Shown here piece by piece: positions 35,218 through 44,400 of a stretch of 64,000 nucleotides of DNA. The notes under the pieces were generated by a model, which did not search any database, was not told where the DNA came from, and was given only the letters and a program-made list of their open reading frames with translations. This DNA is from Candidatus Contendibacter sp. (GTDB lineage Bacteria > Pseudomonadota > Gammaproteobacteria > Competibacterales > Competibacteraceae): positions 62,001 to 126,000 of the forward strand of contig JARSSO010000010.1 of NCBI GenBank assembly GCA_029624765.1, given 5' to 3'. The position numbers were made by a program, and so were the translations under genes. The first letter of the stretch is position 1, and the number at the start of each line of letters is the position of its first letter.

Positions 35218-35523
35218 ATGCCCATTTACGAATACCGTTGTCAGTCCTGCGACCATGCGCTGGAAGCCTTGCAAAAACTCAGCGATCCCGAACTTAGCGA
35301 TTGCCCGAGTTGCGGTCTTCCGAAATTGAAGAAGTTGATTTCGGCGGTGGGATTCCGGCTCAAGGGCAGCGGTTGGTACGAAACCGATTTCAAGAACGGC
35401 GGCAGGAAGAACGTCGTCGAGACCGACCGCGCTCCAGCCAGCGACAGCCCGCCCGCCACCTCCACCTGCGATGGCGCCGGCGGGTGCGGAGCCTGCCCCG
35501 CGCCAACGGCGGCAACGGATTGA
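35218..35523 (+). CDS. FmdB-family zinc-ribbon protein
   Basis: The 101-aa protein begins MPIYEYRCQSC and has the zinc ribbon Cys8, Cys11, Cys29 and Cys32. GFRLKGSGWYETDFK follows, a family hallmark. The tail is Ser/Pro/Gly-rich with extra cysteines (CDGAGGCGACP). GAGG lies six bases before the ATG. FmdB-type proteins often precede aspS in gammaproteobacteria; here aspS is 11 kb away, so the chemosensory operon intervenes. Function is presumed regulatory but unproven. Confidence 0.9.
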   Translation: MPIYEYRCQSCDHALEALQKLSDPELSDCPSCGLPKLKKLISAVGFRLKGSGWYETDFKNGGRKNVVETDRAPASDSPPATSTCDGAGGCGACPAPTAATD

Positions 35524-36189
35524 ACAGGTGGGTGGGAGCCCCTCGCCCATGAGCGGGAGAGGGGCAGGGGCGAGAGAAGGTTTTCAACGAGTTAGCCCGC
35601 CGCGGTTGGGAACCACAACTGCGGAAACTGTATGAACTGCCCCTAAAATCAGGTTTTACCTTCCTGCAAACTCAGGGTTTCCCTGATTTCTCCGCTCAAT
35701 CTTTCTACATAAAATATTTACATCGCGCCCCAATTCACAACCTAAATGAGCGTATTGCAACATCTGGTTATCCAAGTGTTGAGTAAAGAATGAGGGTTTT
35801 TGCCTGACGCTGGAAAGCTGCAAGATCAGCGTTTCGCGATCGGATCCGCCCAAGCGCGACGGGCTGGAAGCCGACGATGGTTGCTCTCTCCGGCGTAACT
35901 GTCGGCTTCCGCTCCATGAGCGCCGTGGTTCTTGAAACGCCCGGCCCGCGCGCCTGACCGGCATCGTCGATCTCGGCGCGTGCATTCATGGTGGATCCAG
36001 TGCGCGACGGGCTCGGCGAAGAGAGTCGAAAAACCGGGAATTTTGGTCTATACTCACAAAATTGTAACAATTGCCTGGGTGTTCGTGCGCTACCCCCCAC
36101 ATTCCGTCCCGGGCTGGCCTTGAGGGATTTTTTCGATACAATAGATTGATTTTATAAATAAAAAATCCACCAGCCTGTGGAGAAACAAG
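35524..36189. other. Long intergenic region before the Pil-Chp operon
   Basis: These 666 bp contain a palindromic element at 35538-35565 and an AT-rich leader at 36125-36175. A stretch at 35770-35990 has higher GC and broken frames. On the minus strand, 35656-35850 reads as a fairly protein-like fragment (FFTQHLDNQMLQYAHLG) but has no start or ribosome-binding site. It could be a gene remnant. TATACT at about 36048 and TACAAT at 36137-36142 are possible -10 boxes. Confidence 0.45.
35538..35565. repeat. Palindromic element after the FmdB gene
   Basis: GCCCCTC (35538-35544) pairs with GAGGGGC (35559-35565) around a 14-base loop, with a further three pairs inside. AGGGGCGAGAG follows. It lies 14 bp after the stop and has no T-tract. 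Sequence style matches the in-frame element at 34182-34220. Confidence 0.55.
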
Positions 36190-36978
36190 ATGAGCGATGG
36201 GAAGACGTTTGCGGTCACCGTCATTGGGATTCCCGAGCAAGAGCGAAATGTTCTGAAGAATATCTTCAAGCTTTCCTTGTATCGTGCTTACACCTATACA
36301 CTGGTTTCGCTCGACGAGCCGGGCCAAATCCTGATGGTGGACGCGGACGACCCCAGCGCCATGGCGGAATGGCGTGCCTTGCGCGGCGACGGCGCGAATC
36401 AGTCTTCGTCGTCCAAATCGCCAATTCCAACCGTGTTGGTTGCCAAGGAAGCACCCGCGAGCAGCACGGCCCATTACATTCGTCGGCCCTTCATCGCCAC
36501 CCGCGTGCTCGGCGTGCTGGATCAAGTCGCGGTTCAGGCGCCTAGCACCGTTCCAGAACGGGTTATCGGTGGATCGGCGTCCGTGCCGGCCCCCGTCGAA
36601 GAGCCGTCGGCGCCGATAGCCTTGGTGGTGGATGACAGCAGCACGATCAGAAAACAGCTCGAACTGGAGTTGAAACTGCTTGGCGTCCAGGTTGACGCGG
36701 TTGAATCCGGCGAGCAGGCGTTCGAGTCACTGGCCCGGAAAAGCTATGACCTGATTTTCCTGGATGTGGTGCTGCCTGGCGCCGATGGCTATCAAATTTG
36801 CAAGACGATCAAAAAGGACAAGGTCAGAAGAAAAACACCCGTCATCATGCTGACCAGCAAATCATCGCCCTTCGACCGGGTCAAGGGCGCCTTGGCTGGG
36901 TGTGATACCTATCTGACCAAACCCGCCAAGCAATCCGTCTTCCAGAAGACCGTCAAGAAATATCTGAAGCTTCCGTAG
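36190..36978 (+). CDS. pilG: PilG-like response regulator with N-terminal extension
   Basis: The 262-aa protein ends in a good receiver domain (about 143-262): VVDDSS at 147-151, phospho-acceptor Asp192 in FLDVVLPG, Thr222 and Lys244 in TKPAK. Residues 1-115 look like a degenerate receiver, with ILMVDADD, TVLVAKEA and IRRPF in the expected places of Asp, Thr and Lys. PilG controls type IV pilus extension downstream of ChpA. Classical PilG is about 135 aa, so the extra domain is unusual. It is the first gene of the Pil-Chp operon. Confidence 0.8.
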   Translation: MSDGKTFAVTVIGIPEQERNVLKNIFKLSLYRAYTYTLVSLDEPGQILMVDADDPSAMAEWRALRGDGANQSSSSKSPIPTVLVAKEAPASSTAHYIRRPFIATRVLGVLDQVAVQAPSTVPERVIGGSASVPAPVEEPSAPIALVVDDSSTIRKQLELELKLLGVQVDAVESGEQAFESLARKSYDLIFLDVVLPGADGYQICKTIKKDKVRRKTPVIMLTSKSSPFDRVKGALAGCDTYLTKPAKQSVFQKTVKKYLKLP

Positions 36979-37057
36979 TCCTCCGCCCAAGCGGATTTTT
37001 AAATGCCTGCACCAGATTTGAAAATGAATGGTGTGGTTTTTTCAAGAGGAGATGTCC

Positions 37058-37423
37058 ATGCCCCTGAGAAAAGTGCTCGTGGTTGATGATTCCCCCACTG
37101 AGCTGACCAATATCAAAAGTATCGTGACCGAGGCTGGTTGTGCCGTGATCACCGCCACCAACGGCAAGGAAGCGGTCGAGAAAGCCAAGGCGGAAAAACC
37201 CGATTTAATCTTCATGGATATCATCATGCCGGACATGGATGGTTACGCCGCCTGCCGGCTGCTGGCCAATGAAACCGCCACCAAGGACATTCCAGTCGTA
37301 TTCGTCACCAGCAAGAAACAGAAAGCGGATCGCCTCTGGGCGCAAATGCAGGGCGGGAAGGCGTTCGTCACCAAGCCCTATTCGCCCGATGCCATCATCG
37401 ACCAGTTGAAGGCGTTCTTGTAA
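37058..37423 (+). CDS. pilH: PilH-like single-domain response regulator
   Basis: The 121-aa receiver has DD at 10-11, Asp54 in FMDIIMPDMDG, Thr/Ser in VFVTSKKQ and Lys in VTKPY. GAGGAG lies six bases before the ATG at 37058; in-frame starts at 37028 and 37052 are less likely. PilH opposes or complements PilG in type IV pilus retraction. Confidence 0.9.
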   Translation: MPLRKVLVVDDSPTELTNIKSIVTEAGCAVITATNGKEAVEKAKAEKPDLIFMDIIMPDMDGYAACRLLANETATKDIPVVFVTSKKQKADRLWAQMQGGKAFVTKPYSPDAIIDQLKAFL

Positions 37424-37442
37424 GACCGCCCGTGGCTTTTCA

Positions 37443-38003
37443 ATGACCATGAACGAAAAGACCGCAAGGATTTCCCCCCGGCGCTGGCTCAACCCCAGCG
37501 CGGCGCTGAGTCGCTTCAAACCGCCAAGCAGCGTGGCGACCGGTATTGCGTCGGCTGAACAACAGCGCGCGCGGTACGGTTTCCGGATCGGCGGCGTCAA
37601 CTTGCTGGTCGGCCAGGACACGGTCAGCGAAGTTCTGGAGCAGTCGTTGATTTATCCGCTGCCCAATACGCCGCCCTGGATGCTGGGACTGATCAATCTG
37701 CGCGGTAATCTGGCCCCGGTGTTCGACGTGAAACGGTTTCTGGATTTGGAGGACAGCGCCTCCGATGAGGAGAAACGCCGGCTATTGATTTTTGATCAGG
37801 GCGACAAGGCGGTCGGGATCTTGATCGATGGGTTGCCCCGGCTGGCGGTCGCCGGCCACGCCCTCTCCCGATTGCCGCCCTTGCCCGCCGCGTTGCGGAC
37901 CCATGTCACCAAGGCCTATGCCCAGGACGATGTCGTATGGCTCGAATTCGACCACCAGGGTTTTTTTCGTGCCCTGGGTGGACGCATGGCCGGCGTGGAT
38001 TGA
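37443..38003 (+). CDS. pilI: PilI, CheW-type adaptor
   Basis: The 186-aa protein has a CheW domain (about 43-180): YGFRIGGVNLLVG, then VLEQSLIYPLPNTPPWMLGLINLRGNLAPVFD, cited here as IYPLPNTPPWMLGLINLRG. The first 40 residues are a basic, Pro-rich leader. It links PilJ to ChpA. It starts 19 bp after pilH; the ribosome-binding site is weak. Confidence 0.92.
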   Translation: MTMNEKTARISPRRWLNPSAALSRFKPPSSVATGIASAEQQRARYGFRIGGVNLLVGQDTVSEVLEQSLIYPLPNTPPWMLGLINLRGNLAPVFDVKRFLDLEDSASDEEKRRLLIFDQGDKAVGILIDGLPRLAVAGHALSRLPPLPAALRTHVTKAYAQDDVVWLEFDHQGFFRALGGRMAGVD

Positions 38004-38163
38004 TCGGCATCGCGCCGAAGAGACGAATGGTTACCTCTTGATCTTCCTTCAAAGATAAGGACTACGAAGGATTGTTTTTAAGGAGAGCCGATTAGCTACG
38101 AAAAGAAACACCAGACCCATGCAGTTGGGTTGGTGCAAGATAACCCCAAAGGAGATACCGCGT

Positions 38164-39438
38164 ATGCGCGCACGACATGATTCCAATGGCGCCGCCGGCG
38201 GAGCGGCGGGTTGGCGATGGGCCAAGAATAAAATGGTGCTGGGGTTGCTGCTGGGGCTGTGCGCGGCGGTTCCCTGGAGCTGGGCCCAGGAGACCGGCGT
38301 CACCGACAAAACCATCCGCATCGGGGCGACCATCCCACAGGCCGGAGATTACAAGGTTTACGGCGTTTTGCAGAAACAAGCGCTCGAGGCGGCGCTGGCT
38401 GGCCAGACGGTGCAGAAACGCTCCATCGAACTTGTTGTCATCAACGATTTCTATGATCCAGCCAAAACCGTCGAGGCTGCCAAGAAACTGATCGGGCAAG
38501 GTATTTTTGCGATGGTGCACAGCTTTGGCTCGCCAACCACCCGGGCGGTGTTGCCGGTGCTGGCCGAGAGCAAGGTGCCGGCGTTCGGGTTCTACACGGG
38601 CGCGGCCTTCACCGGGCCGGGCGATGTGCTGAATTTCCGCGCCAGTTACGCCCAGGAAGTGGAGACCGTGGTCGACGCGGCGCTGGCGGCGGGTCTCAAG
38701 CCGACCGAGGTATGCGCCTATGTCCAAAACGACGCCTACGGAATGGGGGGCGTCAAGGGGCTCCGCGTCGCCTTGACCAAGCACCCTGGCACCGAGTCGA
38801 CCGTCGCCAGGGTGGACCATATCCTGAATCTGCCGGGAGACAACCCCGAGCGCAATGGCATCGGTCCGGTCGGCGTTTATCAGCGGGATACCACGAGCGC
38901 GCGCGAGGGCTATCAGTCGTTGAAGAAATGGGAGACCGACAGCGGCACTCGCTGCCGGCTGGTGGTCACCATGGCGGTCTACGATCCGGCGGTCGCCTTC
39001 ATGGCGTATGCCCGCTACAAGGGCGAAACCTGGATTTTCAGTTCGCCGTCCCCAGCAGCCGGCAATCAACTGCAACAGATGCTTAAGGATCAGAACATCG
39101 TGGGCAAGGTGATCGCCACCCAGATCGTTCCGTCTCCCAACTCGTCGCTGCCGGTGGTGGTGGAAGCGCGCAAGGCGCTGGGCAGCGACTTGAATTATGT
39201 ATCGCTCGAAAGCTATATCGTCGGCAAACTGTTCGTGACGATCATGCAAGCGATCGAGGGGCCGTTGACCCGGGAGAATTTCCTGAAGGCCGCGCGCCGC
39301 CAGCCCTACGACATCGGCGGCGTCAAGGTGGATTTCACCACCGACAACCAGGGTTCCGATTTCGTTTTGATTACCGTGCTGCGCGACGGTCAGTTCGTCA
39401 TCGTCACGCCACAGGAACTGGCGGGGCTGTTCAAATAG
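38164..39438 (+). CDS. Periplasmic amino-acid-type binding protein (LivK-like) inside the pil operon
   Basis: From an ATG with AAAGGAG about ten bases upstream the product is 424 aa. A long signal ends WSWA at 41. The mature part is a type I periplasmic-binding fold (Peripla_BP_6): DKTIRIGATIPQAGDYKVYG, then VINDFYDPAKTVEAAKKLI, and late LESYIVGKLFVTIMQAIEGP. Such proteins bind branched-chain amino acids, amides or related solutes. No permease or ATPase is next to it. Its position between pilI and pilJ suggests it feeds a ligand signal to the PilJ-like receptor (inference). Confidence 0.85.
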   Translation: MRARHDSNGAAGGAAGWRWAKNKMVLGLLLGLCAAVPWSWAQETGVTDKTIRIGATIPQAGDYKVYGVLQKQALEAALAGQTVQKRSIELVVINDFYDPAKTVEAAKKLIGQGIFAMVHSFGSPTTRAVLPVLAESKVPAFGFYTGAAFTGPGDVLNFRASYAQEVETVVDAALAAGLKPTEVCAYVQNDAYGMGGVKGLRVALTKHPGTESTVARVDHILNLPGDNPERNGIGPVGVYQRDTTSAREGYQSLKKWETDSGTRCRLVVTMAVYDPAVAFMAYARYKGETWIFSSPSPAAGNQLQQMLKDQNIVGKVIATQIVPSPNSSLPVVVEARKALGSDLNYVSLESYIVGKLFVTIMQAIEGPLTRENFLKAARRQPYDIGGVKVDFTTDNQGSDFVLITVLRDGQFVIVTPQELAGLFK

Positions 39439-39563
39439 CGGCGCTGGCCAGACAGGCGGGACCGGATACAGCGTCGGACACAAAAACCGTCACTGAAACA
39501 GCCGGGAATTCGTGAACCGGTCAAGCGAGGCGGGATTCAATCACCGAAGGAGGTAAAGCCGTC

Positions 39564-41357
39564 ATGGGCGGTCAAAAAATCAACGCGCGGTTAACCATTA
39601 CGATTGTCGTGCAACTCGTGATTCTGGTGGCGATCGGACTGACCGCCTATTTGGGCATGAATCGTGTCGGCGGCGGCGTCGTCCAGGTCGGTCGATCCGT
39701 GAGCGAGCAAGCCAGCCTGATACGGCTGGGCGAAATTGTTCGCGGCGATTTGTTGACCGTGGTCAACAACGTGGCGCGCGGCACCGCCACCTGGGAGCGG
39801 GCGAGCGCCGCGCTGCCGACGGCCAAGGCGAGCTTCCAGAAAAGCTGGCAGGCATTTCTCGACGCCTCGCACACGGACGAGCGGACGCGGTGGGAAACGG
39901 CCTTCAAGGCGCCCATAAGTAACGTCAACGAGGCTTTCGCCGAGCTGGAAAAGTTGGTGACCGCGCGGGATCGGGGCCAGTTGAATCTGTTCATCGGCAA
40001 CGACCTCGATGTGTTGATCAGTCCTTTTTTCAAAACCTTGCAGGAGAGCACGGCGCAAGCCGAGGAACACACCGAGCAGGATGTGAAAACCGCGCGGAAC
40101 ACCACGAACGTCTTCACGGTGGTGATCGCGGTGATCGTCGTGCTGGGTTTCGTGATTACCTTCGCTCTGGGCACCACCACCTATCGAGCCATCGTGAATC
40201 CGCTCAACCAGATCATGACGACCGTGAAGGAAATTGGCGAAGGCAATTACGAGTCGCGCACCAACCTGACCGGCGGCGACGAACTGTCGGAACTGGGCCA
40301 GGCGTTCGACCAGGTGCTGGGCGAGCGGGTGAGCACGCTGGTGCAAGCGGAGCAGGAAAACGAGCAACTCAACGACTCCATCATCAATCTGCTGCAAGCG
40401 GTGTCCCAGCTTAGCCAGAGAGACCTGACCGTCAAGGTGCCGGTCACCGAGGACGTAACCGGTCCGGTGGCTGACGCGCTGAATCTGCTGACCGCCGAGA
40501 CCGCCGTCGTGTTGCAGGGCGTGACCCAAATCTCCGAGCAGGTGGCGACCGCCTCCGACACAGTGAAGACGCAGGCCGACACCGTGATCGCCGTGGCCGA
40601 AAACGAACGCCAGGCGGTGGAGCAGACCGCCGCCGATCTGACCGCCGCGGCCGAGACCATGCGGCAGATCGCCGACCTGGCGCAAACCTGCAACGCCGCC
40701 GCCGAAACCGCGATCAAGACCACCCAAACGGCGTTGCAGACGGTGACCAGCACGGTGAGCGGCATCAACAGCACCCGCGACACCATCCGCGAGACGGAAA
40801 AGCGTATCAAGCGTCTGGGCGAGCGCTCCCAGGAAATCAGCGGCGTGGTGAACCTGATCAACACCATCGCCGAACGCACCCACATCCTGGCGCTGAACGC
40901 CAGTATGCACGCGGCTTCGGCCGGCGAGGCGGGCCGCGGTTTCGCGGTGGTGGCGGGCGAAGTGCAGCGCCTGGCCGAGAACGCTCGCGAGGCGACTTCC
41001 CAAATCGCCACCCTGGTCAGCAACATCCAGATCGAAACGGCGGACACGGTGAACGCCATGAACGCCGCCATCAGCCAGGTTGTCGATGGCAGCCGACTGG
41101 CGGAACAGGCTGGCGACCAGATGAAACGCACCCAGGAAACTACCGCCGAGTTGGTGGCCGCCGTGCAACAGATCGCGTCCCGCTCTCAAGAGCAGGCGCG
41201 CGTCAGCAGCGAGTTGTTGGGCCGCGCTCAACAGATTCAGGAAAGTACCCGCCAGACCAGCCAACAATTGCAGGAGCAAACGGTCCAGACCACCAATCTG
41301 GTGGAATACGCCAAGGGTTTGCTGGATTCGGTGCGCGTGTTCCGGTTGCCGGCATAA
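39564..41357 (+). CDS. pilJ: PilJ-like methyl-accepting chemoreceptor
   Basis: The 597-aa receptor has TM1 (about 10-31), a helical periplasmic domain (32-186, one four-helix-bundle size), TM2 (about 187-208), HAMP (210-262) and a long cytoplasmic coiled coil. The signalling tip near 440-470 reads ERTHILALNASMHAASAGEAGRGF in parts (NTIAERTHILALNA, EAGRGFAVVAGEV). No clear C-terminal pentapeptide for CheR is present. P. aeruginosa PilJ is longer (about 680 aa). GGAGG precedes the ATG. Confidence 0.88.
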   Translation: MGGQKINARLTITIVVQLVILVAIGLTAYLGMNRVGGGVVQVGRSVSEQASLIRLGEIVRGDLLTVVNNVARGTATWERASAALPTAKASFQKSWQAFLDASHTDERTRWETAFKAPISNVNEAFAELEKLVTARDRGQLNLFIGNDLDVLISPFFKTLQESTAQAEEHTEQDVKTARNTTNVFTVVIAVIVVLGFVITFALGTTTYRAIVNPLNQIMTTVKEIGEGNYESRTNLTGGDELSELGQAFDQVLGERVSTLVQAEQENEQLNDSIINLLQAVSQLSQRDLTVKVPVTEDVTGPVADALNLLTAETAVVLQGVTQISEQVATASDTVKTQADTVIAVAENERQAVEQTAADLTAAAETMRQIADLAQTCNAAAETAIKTTQTALQTVTSTVSGINSTRDTIRETEKRIKRLGERSQEISGVVNLINTIAERTHILALNASMHAASAGEAGRGFAVVAGEVQRLAENAREATSQIATLVSNIQIETADTVNAMNAAISQVVDGSRLAEQAGDQMKRTQETTAELVAAVQQIASRSQEQARVSSELLGRAQQIQESTRQTSQQLQEQTVQTTNLVEYAKGLLDSVRVFRLPA

Positions 41358-41435
41358 GCGAGACGCGCCCGCCGCCATGGCCGCCATGGCCGCCATTACA
41401 GGATTACTGCCGCCCGCGAGAGGGGTTTAGCCGCC

Positions 41436-44400
41436 ATGCTCATATCGGAAGAACAGGTTGCGGCGCTGGAAGCACAGGTCGCCGAACTGCTCGGCCTTTT
41501 GGAGCTGCTTGATGGGGAGGGAATCACCGAGGGTATCCGCCAATACGCCGAACAGGTGGGGCGCATCGGGCAAGCGGCCGATAACGCCGGTTTTCCGGGA
41601 TTGCGGGAAGTTTGCCGCTTGTTCCAGGACCATCTGGCGGGTTTGGGTGGCGATCATGGTTTGAGCGATGCCGAGCGGGAACGGTTGGAAGAATGGCCGA
41701 TCCTGGTGATCGGCTGCCTCGGTGCCCCGGACGATCCGGCGGCCAGCGAACCGTTGATCGAGCATTTGTCCAGCCCGGTTTGGAGCGCGTCGCTGGCGGC
41801 GGAAAAAGCCAGGGCATTGCGTGCCTTGCTGGCTGGCGAGACGCCGACGGCCGAACCGGCTCCGGCGCCAGTCGAGGCGACGGAGCCTTTACCGGCCGAA
41901 CCCGAAGCCATCGAATCGTTCATCGGGGTTTCCACCGACGCCGGTGTTGCCGAACGGTTGACTGAAATCGCGGCGACAGCGATGGCTAAAGTGGAAACCG
42001 AGGCCGGAACCGAGGCTGAAATCAAAACTGAAGTCGAGACGGAGGTTGCGGCGGAAGTCGAGGCGGAGGCTGAAGTCGAAGTGGAGGTTCTGGCTGAAAC
42101 CGAAATCGGGACTGAAGTCGAAGCGGAGGTCCTGGCTAAAGCCGAAACCGGAACCGGAATCGGGATCGAAGCTGACGCTGGCGCCGAAGCCGCGACTGAA
42201 GCCGGATTTGAAATGACCGCTGGGATGAAACCCGCCGCGTTACCGGAATGGGCGGAAACCGCGGCGGGAACCGTACCGACCGCGATGGTGGATACCCTGG
42301 TTGCAGCAAGCGTCGAGGAAGGATCGGCGACCTCTGTCGTCGAAATGACGGCCGAGGCGGAGGAACCGGAAACCGAAACGGCGGCCGAGGCGGAGGAACC
42401 GGAAACCGAAACGGCGGCCGAGGCGGAGGAATGGACGTCGGGCGAGGAGGACGAGGACGAAGAACTTGCCGAAACAGTCGGATTGGGTGAAGCCCGCCAG
42501 GAATTGCTGGATATCCTCAGCGCCGAAATCACCCAAATCATCGAAACCGCCGACGATATGTTGACCTTGGTCACGGCCGCTGACAGCGCCCCTGCTGTCC
42601 GGCGCGAGGTTCTATCCGATTATGCCGAGCGCCTGGAACGGCTGGGGGATGCCTCGGCCTCGATCGGCTTGACCGGGTTGCAGCGGGTTTGCATCGGCTT
42701 GCAAGCCAATCTGAACCAACTGGCTGTCCGGGATAATCCGCTCACTGCGGAACAGCGGTGGGTGGTGGAAACCTGGCCCGCCTTGGCGCTTGGCTATCTG
42801 CAAGCGCTGGACGACCGCGCGGTTTGCGCGACTTTGGTGGCCCATCTCCAGAACGCCCACTGGCCGCAACCATTGGCGGCCTTGGAGGCGGCTCCGCTTG
42901 TTGACCTGCTGGTTGCGCCGAAATTGATGGCCGAGGAAGCCGAAGCGGAAGCCCGGCCCCGCCAGGCCCAGCCCGAGGATGTGTCCCTGGCGCTGCCGGC
43001 CGATGTCAATCAGGAATTGTTGGATGGCTTGCTTCAGGAATTGCCCCACCAGGCCGCCGAGTTCTCCGCCGCCATCCAGCGCTTGGCCGCTGGCGATGGC
43101 GAACTGCGGGACGTGGATGTGGCGCGGCGCATCGCGCATACCCTGAAGGGCGCCGGCAATACCGTCGGGGTGCGCGGCATCGCCACGCTGACCCACCATG
43201 TCGAGGATATTCTACAGGCGCTCGCCAAGCATGGCGCGTTGCCCAACCGGCCGCTGGCCGAAACCCTGTTGAACGCGGCCGACTGTCTGGAAGCCATGAG
43301 CGAGGCGCTGCTCGGCGTCAGCGCGCCGCCGACCCAAGCCTCCGCCGTTTTGCAAGAGGTGCTGGACTGGGCCAACCGCATCGACCGGACGGGGATACCG
43401 GCCGACGGCGAAGCGCCTCCGCCGGTGGCGACCCGACCGGAACCAGCCAAACCGGCCGAACCGGCCGAACCCGCGCCGCAACCCGTGGCCGCCGCGCCCG
43501 AAGCGACCTTGCGCATCCCCGCCCATCTGGTCGATGACGTATTGCGGCTGGTGGGCGAGAGCATCATTCTCACCGGCCAGGTTCAGGAGCGGATTCGCAA
43601 GACCGTCGCGCAGACCAGGGCGGTGATGGCGCAAAATCGCCTGTTCCAGCAACTGACCGCCGAACTGGAGCAACTGGTCGATATCCGCAATGTATCGTCG
43701 CCGCTGTCCAGGTCGATCCAGCGCGGCGATTTCGATCCGCTGGAGCTGGAGCAGTACAACGAACTCAACACCGTCACCCATCGTCTGGTCGAGTCGGCCA
43801 CCGACACCCGCGAATTGGGTCGCGCCATCGAGGATAATCTAGCGGAACTGGATACCTTGCTGGTGGATCAAGGTCGCCTGCACCGGGACAATCAGGAAGC
43901 CGTGTTGCGCACCCGCATGGTGCCGATCCAGACGGTGACGCCGCGCTTGCAACGCGGCGTGCGGCAGACCTGCCGGCTGGTGGACAAGGAGGCGGAATTG
44001 ACGGTGCGCGGCGCCGGCACGCTGATGGACAGCAACATCCTGAACGACATGGTCGATCCGTTGATGCACATGCTGCGCAACGCCGTGGACCACGGCATCG
44101 AAGCCCCAGCCCAGCGCAAGCGTTTGGGCAAGCCGCCGGTCGGTCGGATCGACCTCAGCTTTGGGCGCGAGGGCAACAACATCGTCGTCCGTTGCCAGGA
44201 CGACGGCGCCGGGCTGGATCTGACGGCGATTCGCCGAACGGCGATTGCGCGCGGTCTGCTCGCCGCCGACCAACCGCTATCGGACGATGAACTGATCCGG
44301 CTGATCTTGTTGCCGGGCTTTTCGACCCGCGACGAAGCGACTCAAACCTCGGGGCGCGGCATCGGCATGGATATGATCTACAGCCGGCTGTTGGCCATGA

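Noticed and set aside
42351..42431. Possible CRISPR-like repeats
   Set aside because: The repeats are directly tandem with no spacers and are in frame inside chpA.
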